This document shows positions 15,344 to 23,780 of a DNA stretch of 64,000 bases, piece after piece. The position numbers and the translations under genes are program-made. The notes beneath the pieces were generated by a model that was not told where the DNA came from, did no database searches, and saw only the letters and a list, made by a program, of their open reading frames with translations. The stretch comes from Glycomyces amatae (GTDB taxonomy: Bacteria > Actinomycetota > Actinomycetes > Mycobacteriales > Micromonosporaceae), in NCBI RefSeq assembly GCF_020991375.1, contig NZ_JAJLQZ010000004.1:1-64000 (forward strand). Reading direction: 5' to 3'. Within the stretch, counting starts at the first letter, position 1, and every line of letters begins with the position of its first letter.

Positions 15344-15383
15344 GCGGGCAGGATATCGGTACCGCACCCGCGCCGCGGTCCGC

Positions 15384-16772
15384 CTAATACCGTTCGGCCG
15401 CAATCGCGGTCGCCTGCGCCATGACCACTTTGAGCGGCCGGCCCAGGGCCGCCGCGGCGGCGGCCGCGTCCTCGTACTCGACCGAGGCGTTCACGACCTC
15501 GCCGCCCTCCAGGGCGAGCTTCACCCCGATCGCATGACCGTCCACAGTGATGTGAACGTACTGCCGTTCCAGGGCGTACTTGTCGATCGCGTAGGAGCGC
15601 ATGCCGATCGTCGTCGTGTGCCGCACCAGCGCCGAACGCACCGCCTCGACCGCCTCGCCGCGGCACAGCACGTGCACCGTGTGGGCCGGGCGGCCCTTCT
15701 TCATGAGGATCGGCGTCAGCCACGCGTCCGAGGCCCCCGCGTCCAGGAGCGCCGCGAGCGCCGCGGGCCACAGGCGCGGGTCGAGGTCGTCCACGTTCGT
15801 CTCGACGACGACCGGCGTCCCCGTGCCGCGGGCCGCCGCTTCATGTCGGTGCCCGTGGGGTTCCGCGCCCGCACCGGGAGCGCCGTGCGCGTGGGACCCG
15901 TCGGGGCCGCCCCGGGGCTGCTCGCCGCCCGTCCGGTCGGCGCCCTCGTGATGGCGGGCGCCGCCCGGCTCAGCGGCGTGGCGGTGAGGCCCACCGCCCG
16001 CAGCCGCGGCGTCCCCCTGGTGGTGGTGCGGACGGGGCGCTGGCCGGACCGCGCGCCCGACGACGATCCGCAGCAGGTTCGCCCGCTCCTGCGGGTCCCG
16101 CCCGCCCGCGCCGACGCCGACCCGCTCGACCACCATCTCCGGCAGGGGACCGTAGTCCGCGGCGGCCGCCGCGACGAGCGCCGCGCCCGTGGGCGTGCAC
16201 GCCTCGTACGGCACCGCCCCCGCGACCGGGGCCTCCGCGTCCGCGAGCACCCGCAGCACGGCCGGGGCCGGCAGCGGGATCGACCCGTGCGAGCCCCGTG
16301 TGGCGCCCCCGCCGACGGTCACCGTCGACGCCGTCCACTGCTCCACCCCCAGGGACGCCAGCCCGGCCGCCGCCCCCACGATGTCCGCGATCGAGTCGAG
16401 CGCCCCCACCTCGTGGAAGTGCACCTCCTCGACGTCGATCCCGTGCGCGGCCGCCTCGGCCGCCGCCAGGCGCCCGAACGCCCCCAGCGACAGCGCCCGC
16501 ACCCCCTCGTCCAGGTCCGCGCCCTCGAGCATGGCCCGGATCGACCGCCAGCGCCGGTCCGTCGCCACCTCCGGCGCCTCCACGGCGACCAGCGTCGCGG
16601 CCAGGCCGTGCCGCGCGACCCTGCCGGCGCGCAAGCGGACCGGCTCGGTCCCGAGCGCGTCCACCGCCGCCTGCATCACGTCGAGGCCGACCCCCGCGTC
16701 CGCCAGGGCGCCCAGGAACATGTCGCCGCTCGCGCCCGCCCCGCAGTCCAGCCACCCGATCGACGCCGTCAC
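15384..16772 (-). CDS. larC: LarC, nickel insertion protein for the nickel-pincer nucleotide cofactor
   Basis: The 462-residue cyclometallase inserts nickel into the thiocarboxylated pincer nucleotide made by LarB and LarE. Conserved stretches include GWLDCGAGASGDMFLGAL near the N-terminus, EEVHFHEVGALDSIADIVG, IPLPAPAVLRVLADA, and the C-terminal VVETNVDDLDPRLWP. A His-rich low-complexity insert (PHHHQG to EPHGHRHEAA, about residues 245-315) probably stores or delivers nickel. It is one continuous ORF, unlike Lactobacillus plantarum where larC1/larC2 need a frameshift. The GTG start overlaps the larB stop by 4 bp (GTGA), so the pair is coupled. Confidence 0.92.
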   Translation of the reverse strand: MTASIGWLDCGAGASGDMFLGALADAGVGLDVMQAAVDALGTEPVRLRAGRVARHGLAATLVAVEAPEVATDRRWRSIRAMLEGADLDEGVRALSLGAFGRLAAAEAAAHGIDVEEVHFHEVGALDSIADIVGAAAGLASLGVEQWTASTVTVGGGATRGSHGSIPLPAPAVLRVLADAEAPVAGAVPYEACTPTGAALVAAAAADYGPLPEMVVERVGVGAGGRDPQERANLLRIVVGRAVRPAPRPHHHQGDAAAAGGGPHRHAAEPGGARHHEGADRTGGEQPRGGPDGSHAHGAPGAGAEPHGHRHEAAARGTGTPVVVETNVDDLDPRLWPAALAALLDAGASDAWLTPILMKKGRPAHTVHVLCRGEAVEAVRSALVRHTTTIGMRSYAIDKYALERQYVHITVDGHAIGVKLALEGGEVVNASVEYEDAAAAAAALGRPLKVVMAQATAIAAERY

Positions 16773-17485
16773 CGCTCCGCCTTCACGCCGAGGATCCGCA
16801 CCGCGGCCATCGCCGCGCCGAACCCGTTGTCGATGTTCACCACGGTCACCCCCGGCGAGCAGGAGTTCAGCATCGTCAGCAGCGGCGCGAGCCCGCCGAA
16901 CGCCGCCCCGTACCCCACCGAGGTCGGCACCGCCACGACCGGGGCCGACACCAGGCCGGCCACCACGCTCGGCAGCGCCCCGTCCATCCCCGCCACCACG
17001 ACCACGCACGCCGCCTCCCGCAGCTCGGCGACCTTGTCGAGCAGCCGGTGCAGCCCCGCCACGCCCACGTCCGCGACCAGGCGCGCGTCGATCCCGTTCG
17101 CCCGGGCCACCAGCTGCGCCTCGAGCGCCACCGGCAGGTCCGAGGTCCCCGCGCACACCACCGCCAGCGGCCCGGCCTCCGCCTCCGGGAACGCCCCGAC
17201 CGCGCACACGCCCGACTCGACCAGCACCGGGTCGGCGCCCTCGAACGCCTCCCGCACCGCCGCGGCGCACGCCTCGCCGCAGCGGGTCGCGACCGCTACC
17301 CGCCCCGGGTGGGCCTGGCGCAGCGCTTGCAGCGCCCCGACGACCTGCTCGGGGGTCTTGCCCGCCGCGTACACGGCCTCGGCCGTCCCGGTCCGGGCCG
17401 GGCGGCCGGTGTCGATCTTGGCCCACCCCAGGTCCCGGTAGGCGTCCCCGGACCCGGCGAGCCCCGCTTCGCGCTGGTATTCCAC
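16769..17485 (-). CDS. larB: LarB, pyridinium-3,5-biscarboxylic acid mononucleotide synthase
   Basis: The 238-residue AIR-carboxylase-like enzyme carboxylates and hydrolyses nicotinic acid adenine dinucleotide in the first step of nickel-pincer cofactor synthesis. Typical motifs are KTPEQVVGALQAL, TSDLPVALEA, the VAGMDGALPSVVAGLVSAPV segment and PTSVGYGAAFGG (the PurE-like site). Start at ATG 17485. It heads a two-gene unit with larC. LarE, the sulfur-inserting enzyme, and a client such as LarA lactate racemase are not in the window. Confidence 0.93.
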   Translation of the reverse strand: MEYQREAGLAGSGDAYRDLGWAKIDTGRPARTGTAEAVYAAGKTPEQVVGALQALRQAHPGRVAVATRCGEACAAAVREAFEGADPVLVESGVCAVGAFPEAEAGPLAVVCAGTSDLPVALEAQLVARANGIDARLVADVGVAGLHRLLDKVAELREAACVVVVAGMDGALPSVVAGLVSAPVVAVPTSVGYGAAFGGLAPLLTMLNSCSPGVTVVNIDNGFGAAMAAVRILGVKAER

Positions 17486-17637
17486 GGTCCGATCCTTTCA
17501 CCCGCGGCGCCCCGGCGACCACTCGAACCGGGCCCGTCCCAGTCCGCGACGGCCCTCCTCGGGCCCTCCGCGCCCACCGTCCGGACCGGATGCCGCGGTG
17601 CGGCCGCGGCGTCGGCCCCACCGTCTAAGGTCAAGGG

Positions 17638-18369
17638 GTGTCCCAGCCGCTGATCGCCGCCCACCGCGGCGCCAACGAGTTCCTCCCCGAGCACTCCATC
17701 GCCGCGTTCAGGCAGGCCATCGTCGAGGGCGCCGACGCGTTCGAGTTCGACATCCGCCTCACCGCCGACGGGCACCTCGTCCTCCACCACGACCGCACCG
17801 TCAAGCGCACCGCGGGCGCCAAGGGCGCAGTGGCGGACCTCACGCTCGACCAGCTCCGCGAACTCGACTTCGCCCACCTCTACCCCGCGTGCGCCGGCAA
17901 CCCCGAGGCCGAGCGCATCCCCACCCTCGAGGACCTCTTCGCGCTCGTCGTCGACTCCGGCAAGGACATCAAGCTCCTCGTCGAGGCCAAGCACCCCTGC
18001 AAGTTCGGGCCGCGGCTGGAGCTGCGGCTGTGGGAGACGCTGAAGCGCTGGCCGGGACTGGACGTGACCGTCATGTCGTTCTCGCGCGCCGCGCTGAAGA
18101 CCTGGCGCGGCCTGGACCAGGACACGCCGCTGGTGTGGATCTTCGAGTACCCGTTCCGGCGCCCGCCCGAGGGCGTCCAGGTGCTCAGCTCGCGGGTCGA
18201 CTACGTCGACTCGACGCCCGATTTCGTCGAACGCAGCCACGACGCGGGCTACGAGGTGTACACCTGGACCGTCAACGACGCCGACACCGCGCACCGTATG
18301 GCGGGGCTGGGGGTCGACCTCGTCTTCACCGACCGGCCCGCCGCGATCCGCCAGACCCTGGCGGGGTGA
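17638..18369 (+). CDS. Glycerophosphodiester phosphodiesterase (GDPD family)
   Basis: The 243-residue TIM-barrel enzyme hydrolyses glycerophosphodiesters to glycerol-3-phosphate and an alcohol. The catalytic motif AAHRGANEFLPEHSIAAF lies near the start (His9). The metal ligands are in FEFDIRLTADGHLVLHHD. C-terminal GYEVYTWTVNDADTAHRM and GVDLVFTDRP are family marks. There is no signal peptide, so it is cytosolic. The GTG at 17638 is chosen because homology starts at the next residue. It stands alone and diverges from larB with a 152-bp gap. Confidence 0.94.
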   Translation: MSQPLIAAHRGANEFLPEHSIAAFRQAIVEGADAFEFDIRLTADGHLVLHHDRTVKRTAGAKGAVADLTLDQLRELDFAHLYPACAGNPEAERIPTLEDLFALVVDSGKDIKLLVEAKHPCKFGPRLELRLWETLKRWPGLDVTVMSFSRAALKTWRGLDQDTPLVWIFEYPFRRPPEGVQVLSSRVDYVDSTPDFVERSHDAGYEVYTWTVNDADTAHRMAGLGVDLVFTDRPAAIRQTLAG

Positions 18370-18378
18370 AACTCCCCA

Positions 18379-18410
18379 CTTTACGACGGACTCGGGGTCC
18401 GACGGTAAAG
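18379..18410 (+). terminator. Imperfect hairpin after the GDPD gene
   Basis: CTTTACGACGGAC and GTCCGACGGTAAAG can pair with one A/A mismatch and one bulged G around a 5-nt loop. It lies 9 bp after the stop. It may end the GDPD transcript or act in the leader of the next gene (start 18485). Confidence 0.5.
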
Positions 18411-18484
18411 CTGGCGTTGCGACTTTTGAACAGGTAGGTTGCTGTATAGCCTCCCCACGGCACGTCGGAAGGAAGGGGAACGCC

Positions 18485-18886
18485 ATGCCTGCCGCGATAC
18501 CGGCACCAGAGCGACTGCGCGTCCCCCACCAGTCCGGGGCGCCCGGCCAGGTGCGCCGGTGGCTGCGCGACCTGCTTCCCGACCTCCCCGAGGAAGTGCG
18601 CGACGACCTGCTGGTGTGCGCCACCGAGCTGGTCTCCAACGCGGTGCGCCACGCCCGGCCGCTGCCGGGCGGGGACCTGTGCGTGGTCTACACGATGGGC
18701 CCGGGGGACGTGGAGGTCCGCGTGGTCGACGGCGGCTCGCGGACGCACCCGCACGTGGTCGCGGTCAACCTCGACTCGGCCCACGGGCGGGGCATGTTCA
18801 TAGTGTCCAAACTGTCCCTCGACTGGGGAGCGCGGACCCTCGGCGACGGCACGCAGGAAGTCTGGGCCCGCATACCGGTCCGCTGA
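18485..18886 (+). CDS. ATP-binding (HATPase_c_2) regulatory protein, RsbW/SpoIIAB-like
   Basis: The 133-residue GHKL-fold protein has N-box ELVSNAVRHARP (about 48-59), G1 box VRVVDGGS and G2 motif GRGMFIVSKLS. In actinobacteria such small stand-alone proteins act as anti-sigma or signalling kinases, often working with STAS-domain anti-anti-sigma factors. No STAS or sigma gene is adjacent, so its partner is unknown. The ATG at 18485 follows GGAAGGGGAA closely, a good ribosome site. The first ~20 residues before the fold are variable in this family. Confidence 0.88.
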   Translation: MPAAIPAPERLRVPHQSGAPGQVRRWLRDLLPDLPEEVRDDLLVCATELVSNAVRHARPLPGGDLCVVYTMGPGDVEVRVVDGGSRTHPHVVAVNLDSAHGRGMFIVSKLSLDWGARTLGDGTQEVWARIPVR

Positions 18887-18908
18887 GGCGCCGCCGCCGG
18901 TCCCCGAA

Positions 18909-19150
18909 TGTCGGACCCCCGTGTCACCCTTCTATCGGGGGCGCTGCGATACGAGCCTCTGGCGAGTCACCCCTGCCCTGCAACGGGGACCGCCTCTTTC
19001 GACCGAAACCGCCCCGATGCCGCGCCGGCCCCGGCACCGCCCGCCTGGATTGTCGGACCCCCGTGCCACCCTCGTATCAGGGGCTCGCGGTACGCGCCCT
19101 CGGCGCTTCGACCCTGCCCTCAGGTCCGGGTCGACCGGTCACCGTACGCT
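18909..19150 (+). repeat. Tandem pair of TGTCGGACCCCCGTG elements
   Basis: Two copies start at 18909 and 19051 (period 142 bp). Both have TGTCGGACCCCCGTG, then YCACCCT, then a TAT and GGGG block, and both continue with a related segment containing CCCTGCCCT. They look like one duplicated unit. A further full copy is at 54559 and a partial one at 50002. The core resembles the actinobacterial DNA-damage (RecA-independent) promoter shape TGTCRG-N-TAnnnT, with CA in place of TA in these two. Confidence 0.75.
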
Positions 19151-19156
19151 GTCCGG

Positions 19157-20464
19157 GTGTCCAACCGTCCGCTCATCATCGACGTCGCCCTCTACACCCT
19201 GGCCGCGCTCTTCGCGGGCGCGACCGCGCTGTGGACGACCCTCGACTCGCACGCCCATTGGGGCGCGATCGCGTTCGGCGGCTACCTCCCCGCGGCCGTC
19301 TGCGCCGGCATCCTGCTGACCCAGCCGGGCGCGGTCTGGCGCCGCCGGGCCATCGTCGCCGGGGCCACCGCGGTCGCCGTCGCCGCGATGCCCTTGGCGT
19401 TCATGGCGGTCGACCGCGCCGCCGACCTCCCCGGCCGCGCCCAGGAGGAGGTCCTCGTGGTCGAGGCCTCCGGCGCGCGGCTGCTCGAGACCGGCAGCCC
19501 CTACCTCCACGCGGACGCGATCACCGCCCTCTCCGAGCCCCTGCTCGGCTACAACCCCTACCAGCCGGGCATGGCCGTCTTCGGCGTCCCGGCCGCGCTC
19601 TTCGGCCAGCACTGGTGGACCGACGCCCGCTGGTACTTCCTCATCGCCGCGGCCGCCTGCGTCCTCGGCGCCCTCCGGCTCCTGCGCGGCGGCGCCGCGG
19701 ACGACCTCCGCGCCGGCAAGGGCCCGCTGCTGCGGGCCGTGCAGGCCACGTTCGTCTTCCCGGTGTGCGCGTTGACGTTCGCGACCGGCGGTGACGACAT
19801 GCCCGTGGTCGCGCTCATGGTCCTCGCACTCGCCTTCGCCCACCGCGAGCGGTCGCTCGCCGCGGGCCTGGCGGTCGGCGCGGCGGCGTCGCTCAAGCTC
19901 TTCGCCTGGCCCGTCGCCGTGGTCCTCGCGTTCCTGCTGTGGCGGGGTGGAGGCCTGCGCCGCTACCTCGCCGGGTTCGCCCTGCCGGTGGCGGTGACGA
20001 TGCTGCCGGTCCTGGCGACCGACGCCCGCGGTTTCTTCGACAACGTGGTCGCGTTCGGCCTCGGGCACGGCGTCGTCACCTCGCCCGCGCAGTCGCCGCT
20101 GCCCGGATACCTTGTGGCGCAGCACCTCCCGGGCGGCGACCTGATCGCCCCGGCGCTGCTCGGCCTGGCCGCCGTGGTGATCGCGTGGCTGCTGTGGACG
20201 CGCCCCCCGGCCTCCGCCGCGTCGGCGGCGCTGTGGTGCGCCGCCGGGCTCTCGACGGCGTTCATGCTCATGCCCGCGACCCGCTTCGGGTACCTGCTGT
20301 ACCCCGTGGTGCTGCTGGGCTGGTGGCTGCCGCTGCGCGACGCGATCGCGGGCTCGGCCGTGGGCACCCTGTTCGCGGGGCTCCCCGAGGACGACGAACT
20401 GGTCGACGACCTCGAGCACGAGACCGGCCCCGGCCCGTCGCTGGTCGTGGAGTGGTGGCGCTAG
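19157..20464 (+). CDS. Polytopic membrane protein, GT87-like glycosyltransferase
   Basis: The 435-residue integral membrane protein has about 9-10 hydrophobic helices. The first exported loop carries YLHADAITALSEPLLGYNPY, with acidic residues and a YNPYQPG motif like GT-C enzymes of the DUF2029/GT87 group that use polyprenyl-phosphate sugars. The later TGGDDMPVVALMVLALAF then GLAVGAAASLKLFAWP is also typical. A role in glycan assembly is inferred. The GTG at 19157 is chosen since the open frame upstream (from 18908) runs through the TGTCGG repeats and looks non-coding. An acidic tail ends the protein. Confidence 0.82.
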   Translation: MSNRPLIIDVALYTLAALFAGATALWTTLDSHAHWGAIAFGGYLPAAVCAGILLTQPGAVWRRRAIVAGATAVAVAAMPLAFMAVDRAADLPGRAQEEVLVVEASGARLLETGSPYLHADAITALSEPLLGYNPYQPGMAVFGVPAALFGQHWWTDARWYFLIAAAACVLGALRLLRGGAADDLRAGKGPLLRAVQATFVFPVCALTFATGGDDMPVVALMVLALAFAHRERSLAAGLAVGAAASLKLFAWPVAVVLAFLLWRGGGLRRYLAGFALPVAVTMLPVLATDARGFFDNVVAFGLGHGVVTSPAQSPLPGYLVAQHLPGGDLIAPALLGLAAVVIAWLLWTRPPASAASAALWCAAGLSTAFMLMPATRFGYLLYPVVLLGWWLPLRDAIAGSAVGTLFAGLPEDDELVDDLEHETGPGPSLVVEWWR

Positions 20465-20578
20465 CGGTGCGAGCGTGGTGCTGCGGCCGCCGATGATGCG
20501 ATCGGGGCTCGCGTGCGGTGTCGCCCCCGGTTCGATGATGACGCGGGGTGCGACATCGCCGCGGCGGTGCGCTTCGCG

Positions 20579-22015
20579 CTAGACCGCCATGTCCACGAAG
20601 CGCGAGAGGTGCAGCTGGGCCGCGACGGTGATCGTGTCCGTCGCGCCGTTGCGGTGCTTGGCGACGATGAAGTCGGCCTCGCCCGCGCGCGGCGACTCCT
20701 TGTCGTAGTAGTCCTCGCGGTGCAGCAGGATCACCACGTCCGCGTCCTGCTCCAGCGAACCCGACTCGCGCAGGTCCGACAGCTGCGGGCGCTTGTCGGT
20801 GCGCTGCTCGGGCCCGCGGTTGAGCTGGGCGACCGCGATCACCGGGCACTGCACCTCCTTCGCGAGGAGCTTGAGCCCGCGGGAGATCTCCGAGACCTCC
20901 TGCTGGCGCGACTCGACCTTCTTGGGCGAGGTCATCAGCTGGAGGTAGTCGACCACGATGAGCTTGAGGTCGTGGCGCTGCTTGAGGCGCCGGGCCTTGG
21001 CCCGGATCTCCATCATGGTCATCGACGCGGTGTCGTCCACGAACAGCGGCGCCTCGGAGATGTCGCCCATGCGCTTGGCCAGGCGCGTCCAGTCGTCGTC
21101 GGACAGGTCGCCCGAGCGCAGGACGTGCATCGGCACCCGCGTCTCGGCGCTCAGGAGCCGCATCACGATCTCGAGCTTGCTCATCTCGAGGCTGAACAGC
21201 GCGGCGGCGTGGCGGTGGTGCAGCGAGGCGTGCCGCATGAAGTCCATCGCGGCGGTGGACTTGCCCGCGCCCGGGCGCCCCGCGACGATGATGAGCTGCC
21301 CGGCCTGGAGGCCCGAGAGCAGCCGGTCGAGGTCGGCGAAGCCGGTGGGGATGCCGGTCATGACGCCCTGGTTCGCGCCGATCGCCTCGATCTCGTCCAT
21401 CGCGGGCTGGAGGAGGTCGGACAGGACCGCGAAGTCCTCGCTCTGGCGGTTGTCGGTGACCTCGTAGACGGCCTGCTGGGCGAGGTCGACGAGGTCGTCG
21501 ATGTCGCGGCCGCCCTGGCCGCCGCCGTAGCCGTACTGGACGACCTTGGTGCCGGCCTCGATGAGGCGGCGCAGGATCGCCTTCTCCTTGACGATCTTCG
21601 CGTAGTACCCGGCGTTCGCGGCCGTGGGCACGGCGTTGAGCAGGTCGTGGAGGTACGGGCCGCCGCCGATCTTGCCGAGGTCGCCGGTGTCGGCGAGGGC
21701 CGCGGCGATGGTGACGGCGTCGGCGGGCTCGCCGTTGCCGAACTTCTCGATGACCGCGTCGAAGATCATGCCGTGCGAGGGCTTGTAGAAGTCGCCGGGG
21801 CCGAGGACCTCGATGACGTCGGCGATGGCGTCCTTGCTCATGAGCATGCCGCCGAGGACCGACATCTCGGCCTGGAGGTCCTGGGGCGGGGTCCGCTCGA
21901 AGGTGCGGGCGCCGCCGCCCCCGCCGAAGGGGTCCTCCGGGGGGCTGTCGAAGTAGGAGTTGTTCGCGCCGTTCGCCCCTCGCGAGTAGGCGCCGTCCGT
22001 CGACAAGTCGGTCAT
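20579..22015 (-). CDS. dnaB: Replicative DNA helicase DnaB
   Basis: The 478-residue hexameric 5'-3' helicase has an N-terminal primase-interacting domain (about 30-150; QDLQAEMSVLGGMLMSKDA). A RecA-like motor follows with Walker A AGRPGAGKST, Walker B LKLIVVDYLQLM, and the DnaB motif VIAVAQLNRGPE then SDLRESGSLEQDADV. No intein is present, which is worth noting since actinobacterial dnaB genes often carry one. A Gly-rich linker (PFGGGGGA) precedes the fold. ATG 22015 is preferred because GAGGGGG lies about 9 nt upstream; GTG 22036 is an alternative. It is downstream of a DnaA-box array and separated from rplI by an unrelated membrane gene. Confidence 0.97.
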   Translation of the reverse strand: MTDLSTDGAYSRGANGANNSYFDSPPEDPFGGGGGARTFERTPPQDLQAEMSVLGGMLMSKDAIADVIEVLGPGDFYKPSHGMIFDAVIEKFGNGEPADAVTIAAALADTGDLGKIGGGPYLHDLLNAVPTAANAGYYAKIVKEKAILRRLIEAGTKVVQYGYGGGQGGRDIDDLVDLAQQAVYEVTDNRQSEDFAVLSDLLQPAMDEIEAIGANQGVMTGIPTGFADLDRLLSGLQAGQLIIVAGRPGAGKSTAAMDFMRHASLHHRHAAALFSLEMSKLEIVMRLLSAETRVPMHVLRSGDLSDDDWTRLAKRMGDISEAPLFVDDTASMTMMEIRAKARRLKQRHDLKLIVVDYLQLMTSPKKVESRQQEVSEISRGLKLLAKEVQCPVIAVAQLNRGPEQRTDKRPQLSDLRESGSLEQDADVVILLHREDYYDKESPRAGEADFIVAKHRNGATDTITVAAQLHLSRFVDMAV

Positions 22016-22126
22016 GCCGTCCACCCCCTCGGTCACCGTACGTTCATGGAGAATGTACCGCCCGCATACGACAGAACAGCGGCCTCAATGACGCTATGTC
22101 GCGCCGGGCACGGTTGCAAACGGGCC

Positions 22127-22202
22127 TGTGGACAACCTGTGGACAAGGCTGTGGATAACCTGTGGATAACCGGGTCCGAGCCTGTGGACAACCTGTGGAC
22201 AA
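22127..22202. promoter_or_regulatory. Phased array of six DnaA boxes between dnaB and the 22340 gene
   Basis: TGTGGACAA is at 22127, 22138, 22183 and 22194. TGTGGATAA is at 22150 and 22161. All have the same orientation (TTGTCCACA or TTATCCACA on the minus strand). Start-to-start spacing is 11, 12, 11, 22 and 11 bp, so all sites fall on one face of the helix. A degenerate seventh copy (TGTGGACGG) is at 22259. The array sits about 110-190 bp upstream of the dnaB start. Confidence 0.9.
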
Positions 22203-22277
22203 GAACGTGATTCGGGCTCGGATCAGGGCCGTCAGCAGCGCCGACGCCGTCCACTGCCTGTGGACGGAAATTCGTTC

Positions 22278-22292
22278 GTGCCAACTTGGCAC
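22278..22292. promoter_or_regulatory. Perfect 15-bp palindrome upstream of the 22340 gene
   Basis: GTGCCAA-C-TTGGCAC is a perfect palindrome 48 bp before the ATG at 22340. A TACAG box follows directly. It is a candidate operator; the regulator is unknown. Confidence 0.55.
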
Positions 22293-22339
22293 TACAGTGA
22301 TGGGCGACCCCCGGCACACGTCAGAGGAGAGAACGGCTC

Positions 22340-22729
22340 ATGACCGCTCCCCAGCGCCCCGAGCGCAGGCCCCGGCTCGACCCCGAAGGAGACGACCGCC
22401 CCGGCGAGCGCGCGTTCACGCCGACGCTCCTGGTCACCCTCGCCTGGTACGCGGTGCCCGCGCTGGCCTACCTGGCGTGGGTGCTGTCGCAGGCCCCGGT
22501 GGACGCGAAGTGCGCCGAGACGGGGTGCACGGCGGCGGCGCGGATCGGCACCGCGGTCTCGGGCGGCTGGGCCTGGACGCTGTCGTCGCTGACGGCGAGC
22601 CTGCTGGTGGCGGTGCTGCTGCGGCTGCCGCGGGCCGGGTGGCGCGCGGGCGTGGCCGGCTCGGCCGCGGCGATCCTCGGCGCGGGCCTGGTGACGGTGG
22701 TGCTGCGGACCGCCGGCTGGGTGATCTGA
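22340..22729 (+). CDS. Small three-helix membrane protein, unknown function
   Basis: The 129-residue protein has a charged N-terminus (PERRPRLDPEGDDRPGE) followed by three hydrophobic segments (about 31-50, 70-92, 98-125). The loop after the first helix contains two cysteines (AKCAETGCTAA), which could form a disulfide outside the cell. I do not recognise a named family. The start is supported by AGAGGAGAG about 9 nt upstream. It interrupts the usual rplI-dnaB neighbourhood and is transcribed in the opposite direction, divergent from dnaB across the DnaA boxes. Confidence 0.8.
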   Translation: MTAPQRPERRPRLDPEGDDRPGERAFTPTLLVTLAWYAVPALAYLAWVLSQAPVDAKCAETGCTAAARIGTAVSGGWAWTLSSLTASLLVAVLLRLPRAGWRAGVAGSAAAILGAGLVTVVLRTAGWVI

Positions 22730-22947
22730 GCGCCGGCGCGAAGCGGAGGCACGGGCGCGGCCCCGAAGACGTACGGGCGGCCCCGAGTGCCCGCCCACCC
22801 GTCACCCGCCGCCACCCGAACCGGACTGAAGGCCGCTCGCAGAGAACCCACTGCGCCGCTACCGAATGAAAAAGACCACCCCGTCACACGGGTACGACAC
22901 CGCCTTGTTCCAGGAGAGCGGCAACCGCCCCGACGGGGGCACGGCGA

Positions 22948-22977
22948 AGGCCCGCGACCGGTGACGGTCGCGGGCCT
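22948..22977 (-). terminator. Terminator hairpin of the rpsF-ssb-rpsR-rplI operon
   Basis: A perfect 12-bp stem (AGGCCCGCGACC with GGTCGCGGGCCT) and a 6-nt loop lie 20 bp after the rplI stop. It could also stop transcripts arriving from the plus-strand gene at 22340. Confidence 0.8.
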
Positions 22978-22996
22978 CGTCGCTTGGCGCGGCCTA

Positions 22997-23458
22997 CTAC
23001 TTCTTGCGGCGCTTGGCCGGGGTGACCTGAAGCTTGAACTTCGCGGTCACCTCCGGGTGCAGCTTCACGGAGATGTCGTAGGTGCCGACCGACTTGATCG
23101 CCGAGGCCAGCTCGACGCGGCGGCGGTCGATCTTCGGACCCCCGGCCTCGTCGACGGCCTTGACGACGTCCGCGGCGGTGATCGAACCGAAGAGGCGGTC
23201 CCCGTCGCCGGTGCGGGCGACGATGTGGGCGTCCGTCTGCTTCAGCTGGTCGGCCACCGAGCGGGCCTTGTCCAGGTCGTGGATCTGGCGGGACGCGCGC
23301 GCCCGCTGGATCGCGTCGACTTCCTTCTGACCGCCCTTGGTCCAGGCGATCGCCAGGCCCTGCGGCAGGAGGTAGTTGCGCCCGTAGCCGGGCTTGACCT
23401 CGACCACGTCACCGGCCGAGCCGAGGTTGGGCACCTCATGAGTCAGGATGATCTTCAT
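22997..23458 (-). CDS. rplI: 50S ribosomal protein L9
   Basis: The 153-residue protein binds 23S rRNA through its N-terminal domain (MKIILTHEVPNLGSAGDVVE, then YGRNYLLPQGLA, the L9 signature). A long connecting helix and a C-terminal domain (GDGDRLFGSITAADV) follow, and it ends in a basic KRRKK. Length is typical. It is the last gene of the rpsF operon, 15 bp after rpsR, with a strong hairpin behind it. Confidence 0.98.
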   Translation of the reverse strand: MKIILTHEVPNLGSAGDVVEVKPGYGRNYLLPQGLAIAWTKGGQKEVDAIQRARASRQIHDLDKARSVADQLKQTDAHIVARTGDGDRLFGSITAADVVKAVDEAGGPKIDRRRVELASAIKSVGTYDISVKLHPEVTAKFKLQVTPAKRRKK

Positions 23459-23473
23459 AAGCGCGCTCCTTCC

Positions 23474-23719
23474 TTATCGGGTCTGGCTGGTGTACGGGAG
23501 CAGGGCCATCTCGCGGGCGTTCTTGACGGCCGCGGCGATCTGGCGCTGCTGCTGGGTGGTCACGCCGGTCACTCGGCGGGCACGGATCTTGCCGCGGTCG
23601 GAGATGAACTTCCGCAGCAGCGCCGTGTCCTTGTAGTCGACGTACTCGATACCCTCTTTTTCAAGCGGGTTCGGCTTCTTCTTCGGCTTCCGCAGGGGAG
23701 CCGATTTCGGGTTGGCCAT
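23474..23719 (-). CDS. rpsR: 30S ribosomal protein S18
   Basis: The 81-residue protein binds S6 and 16S rRNA in the platform of the small subunit. The core [19 protein letters not shown] and the [20 protein letters not shown] helix are diagnostic. A basic N-terminus ([15 protein letters not shown]) precedes it. There is no CXXC zinc motif at the N-terminus, so this is the zinc-independent form. It lies between ssb (61 bp) and rplI (15 bp). Confidence 0.98.
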   Translation of the reverse strand: MANPKSAPLRKPKKKPNPLEKEGIEYVDYKDTALLRKFISDRGKIRARRVTGVTTQQQRQIAAAVKNAREMALLPYTSQTR

Positions 23720-23780
23720 GTCTTGCCTTGCCTCTTACTCGAGATCGTTCCGGGCCGTGCTGTTCAAGAACAGTTCCCGG

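Noticed and set aside
22127-22202. Chromosomal origin oriC
   Set aside because: Six DnaA boxes are present but dnaA, dnaN and a clear AT-rich unwinding region are absent, so I call it a DnaA-box array only.
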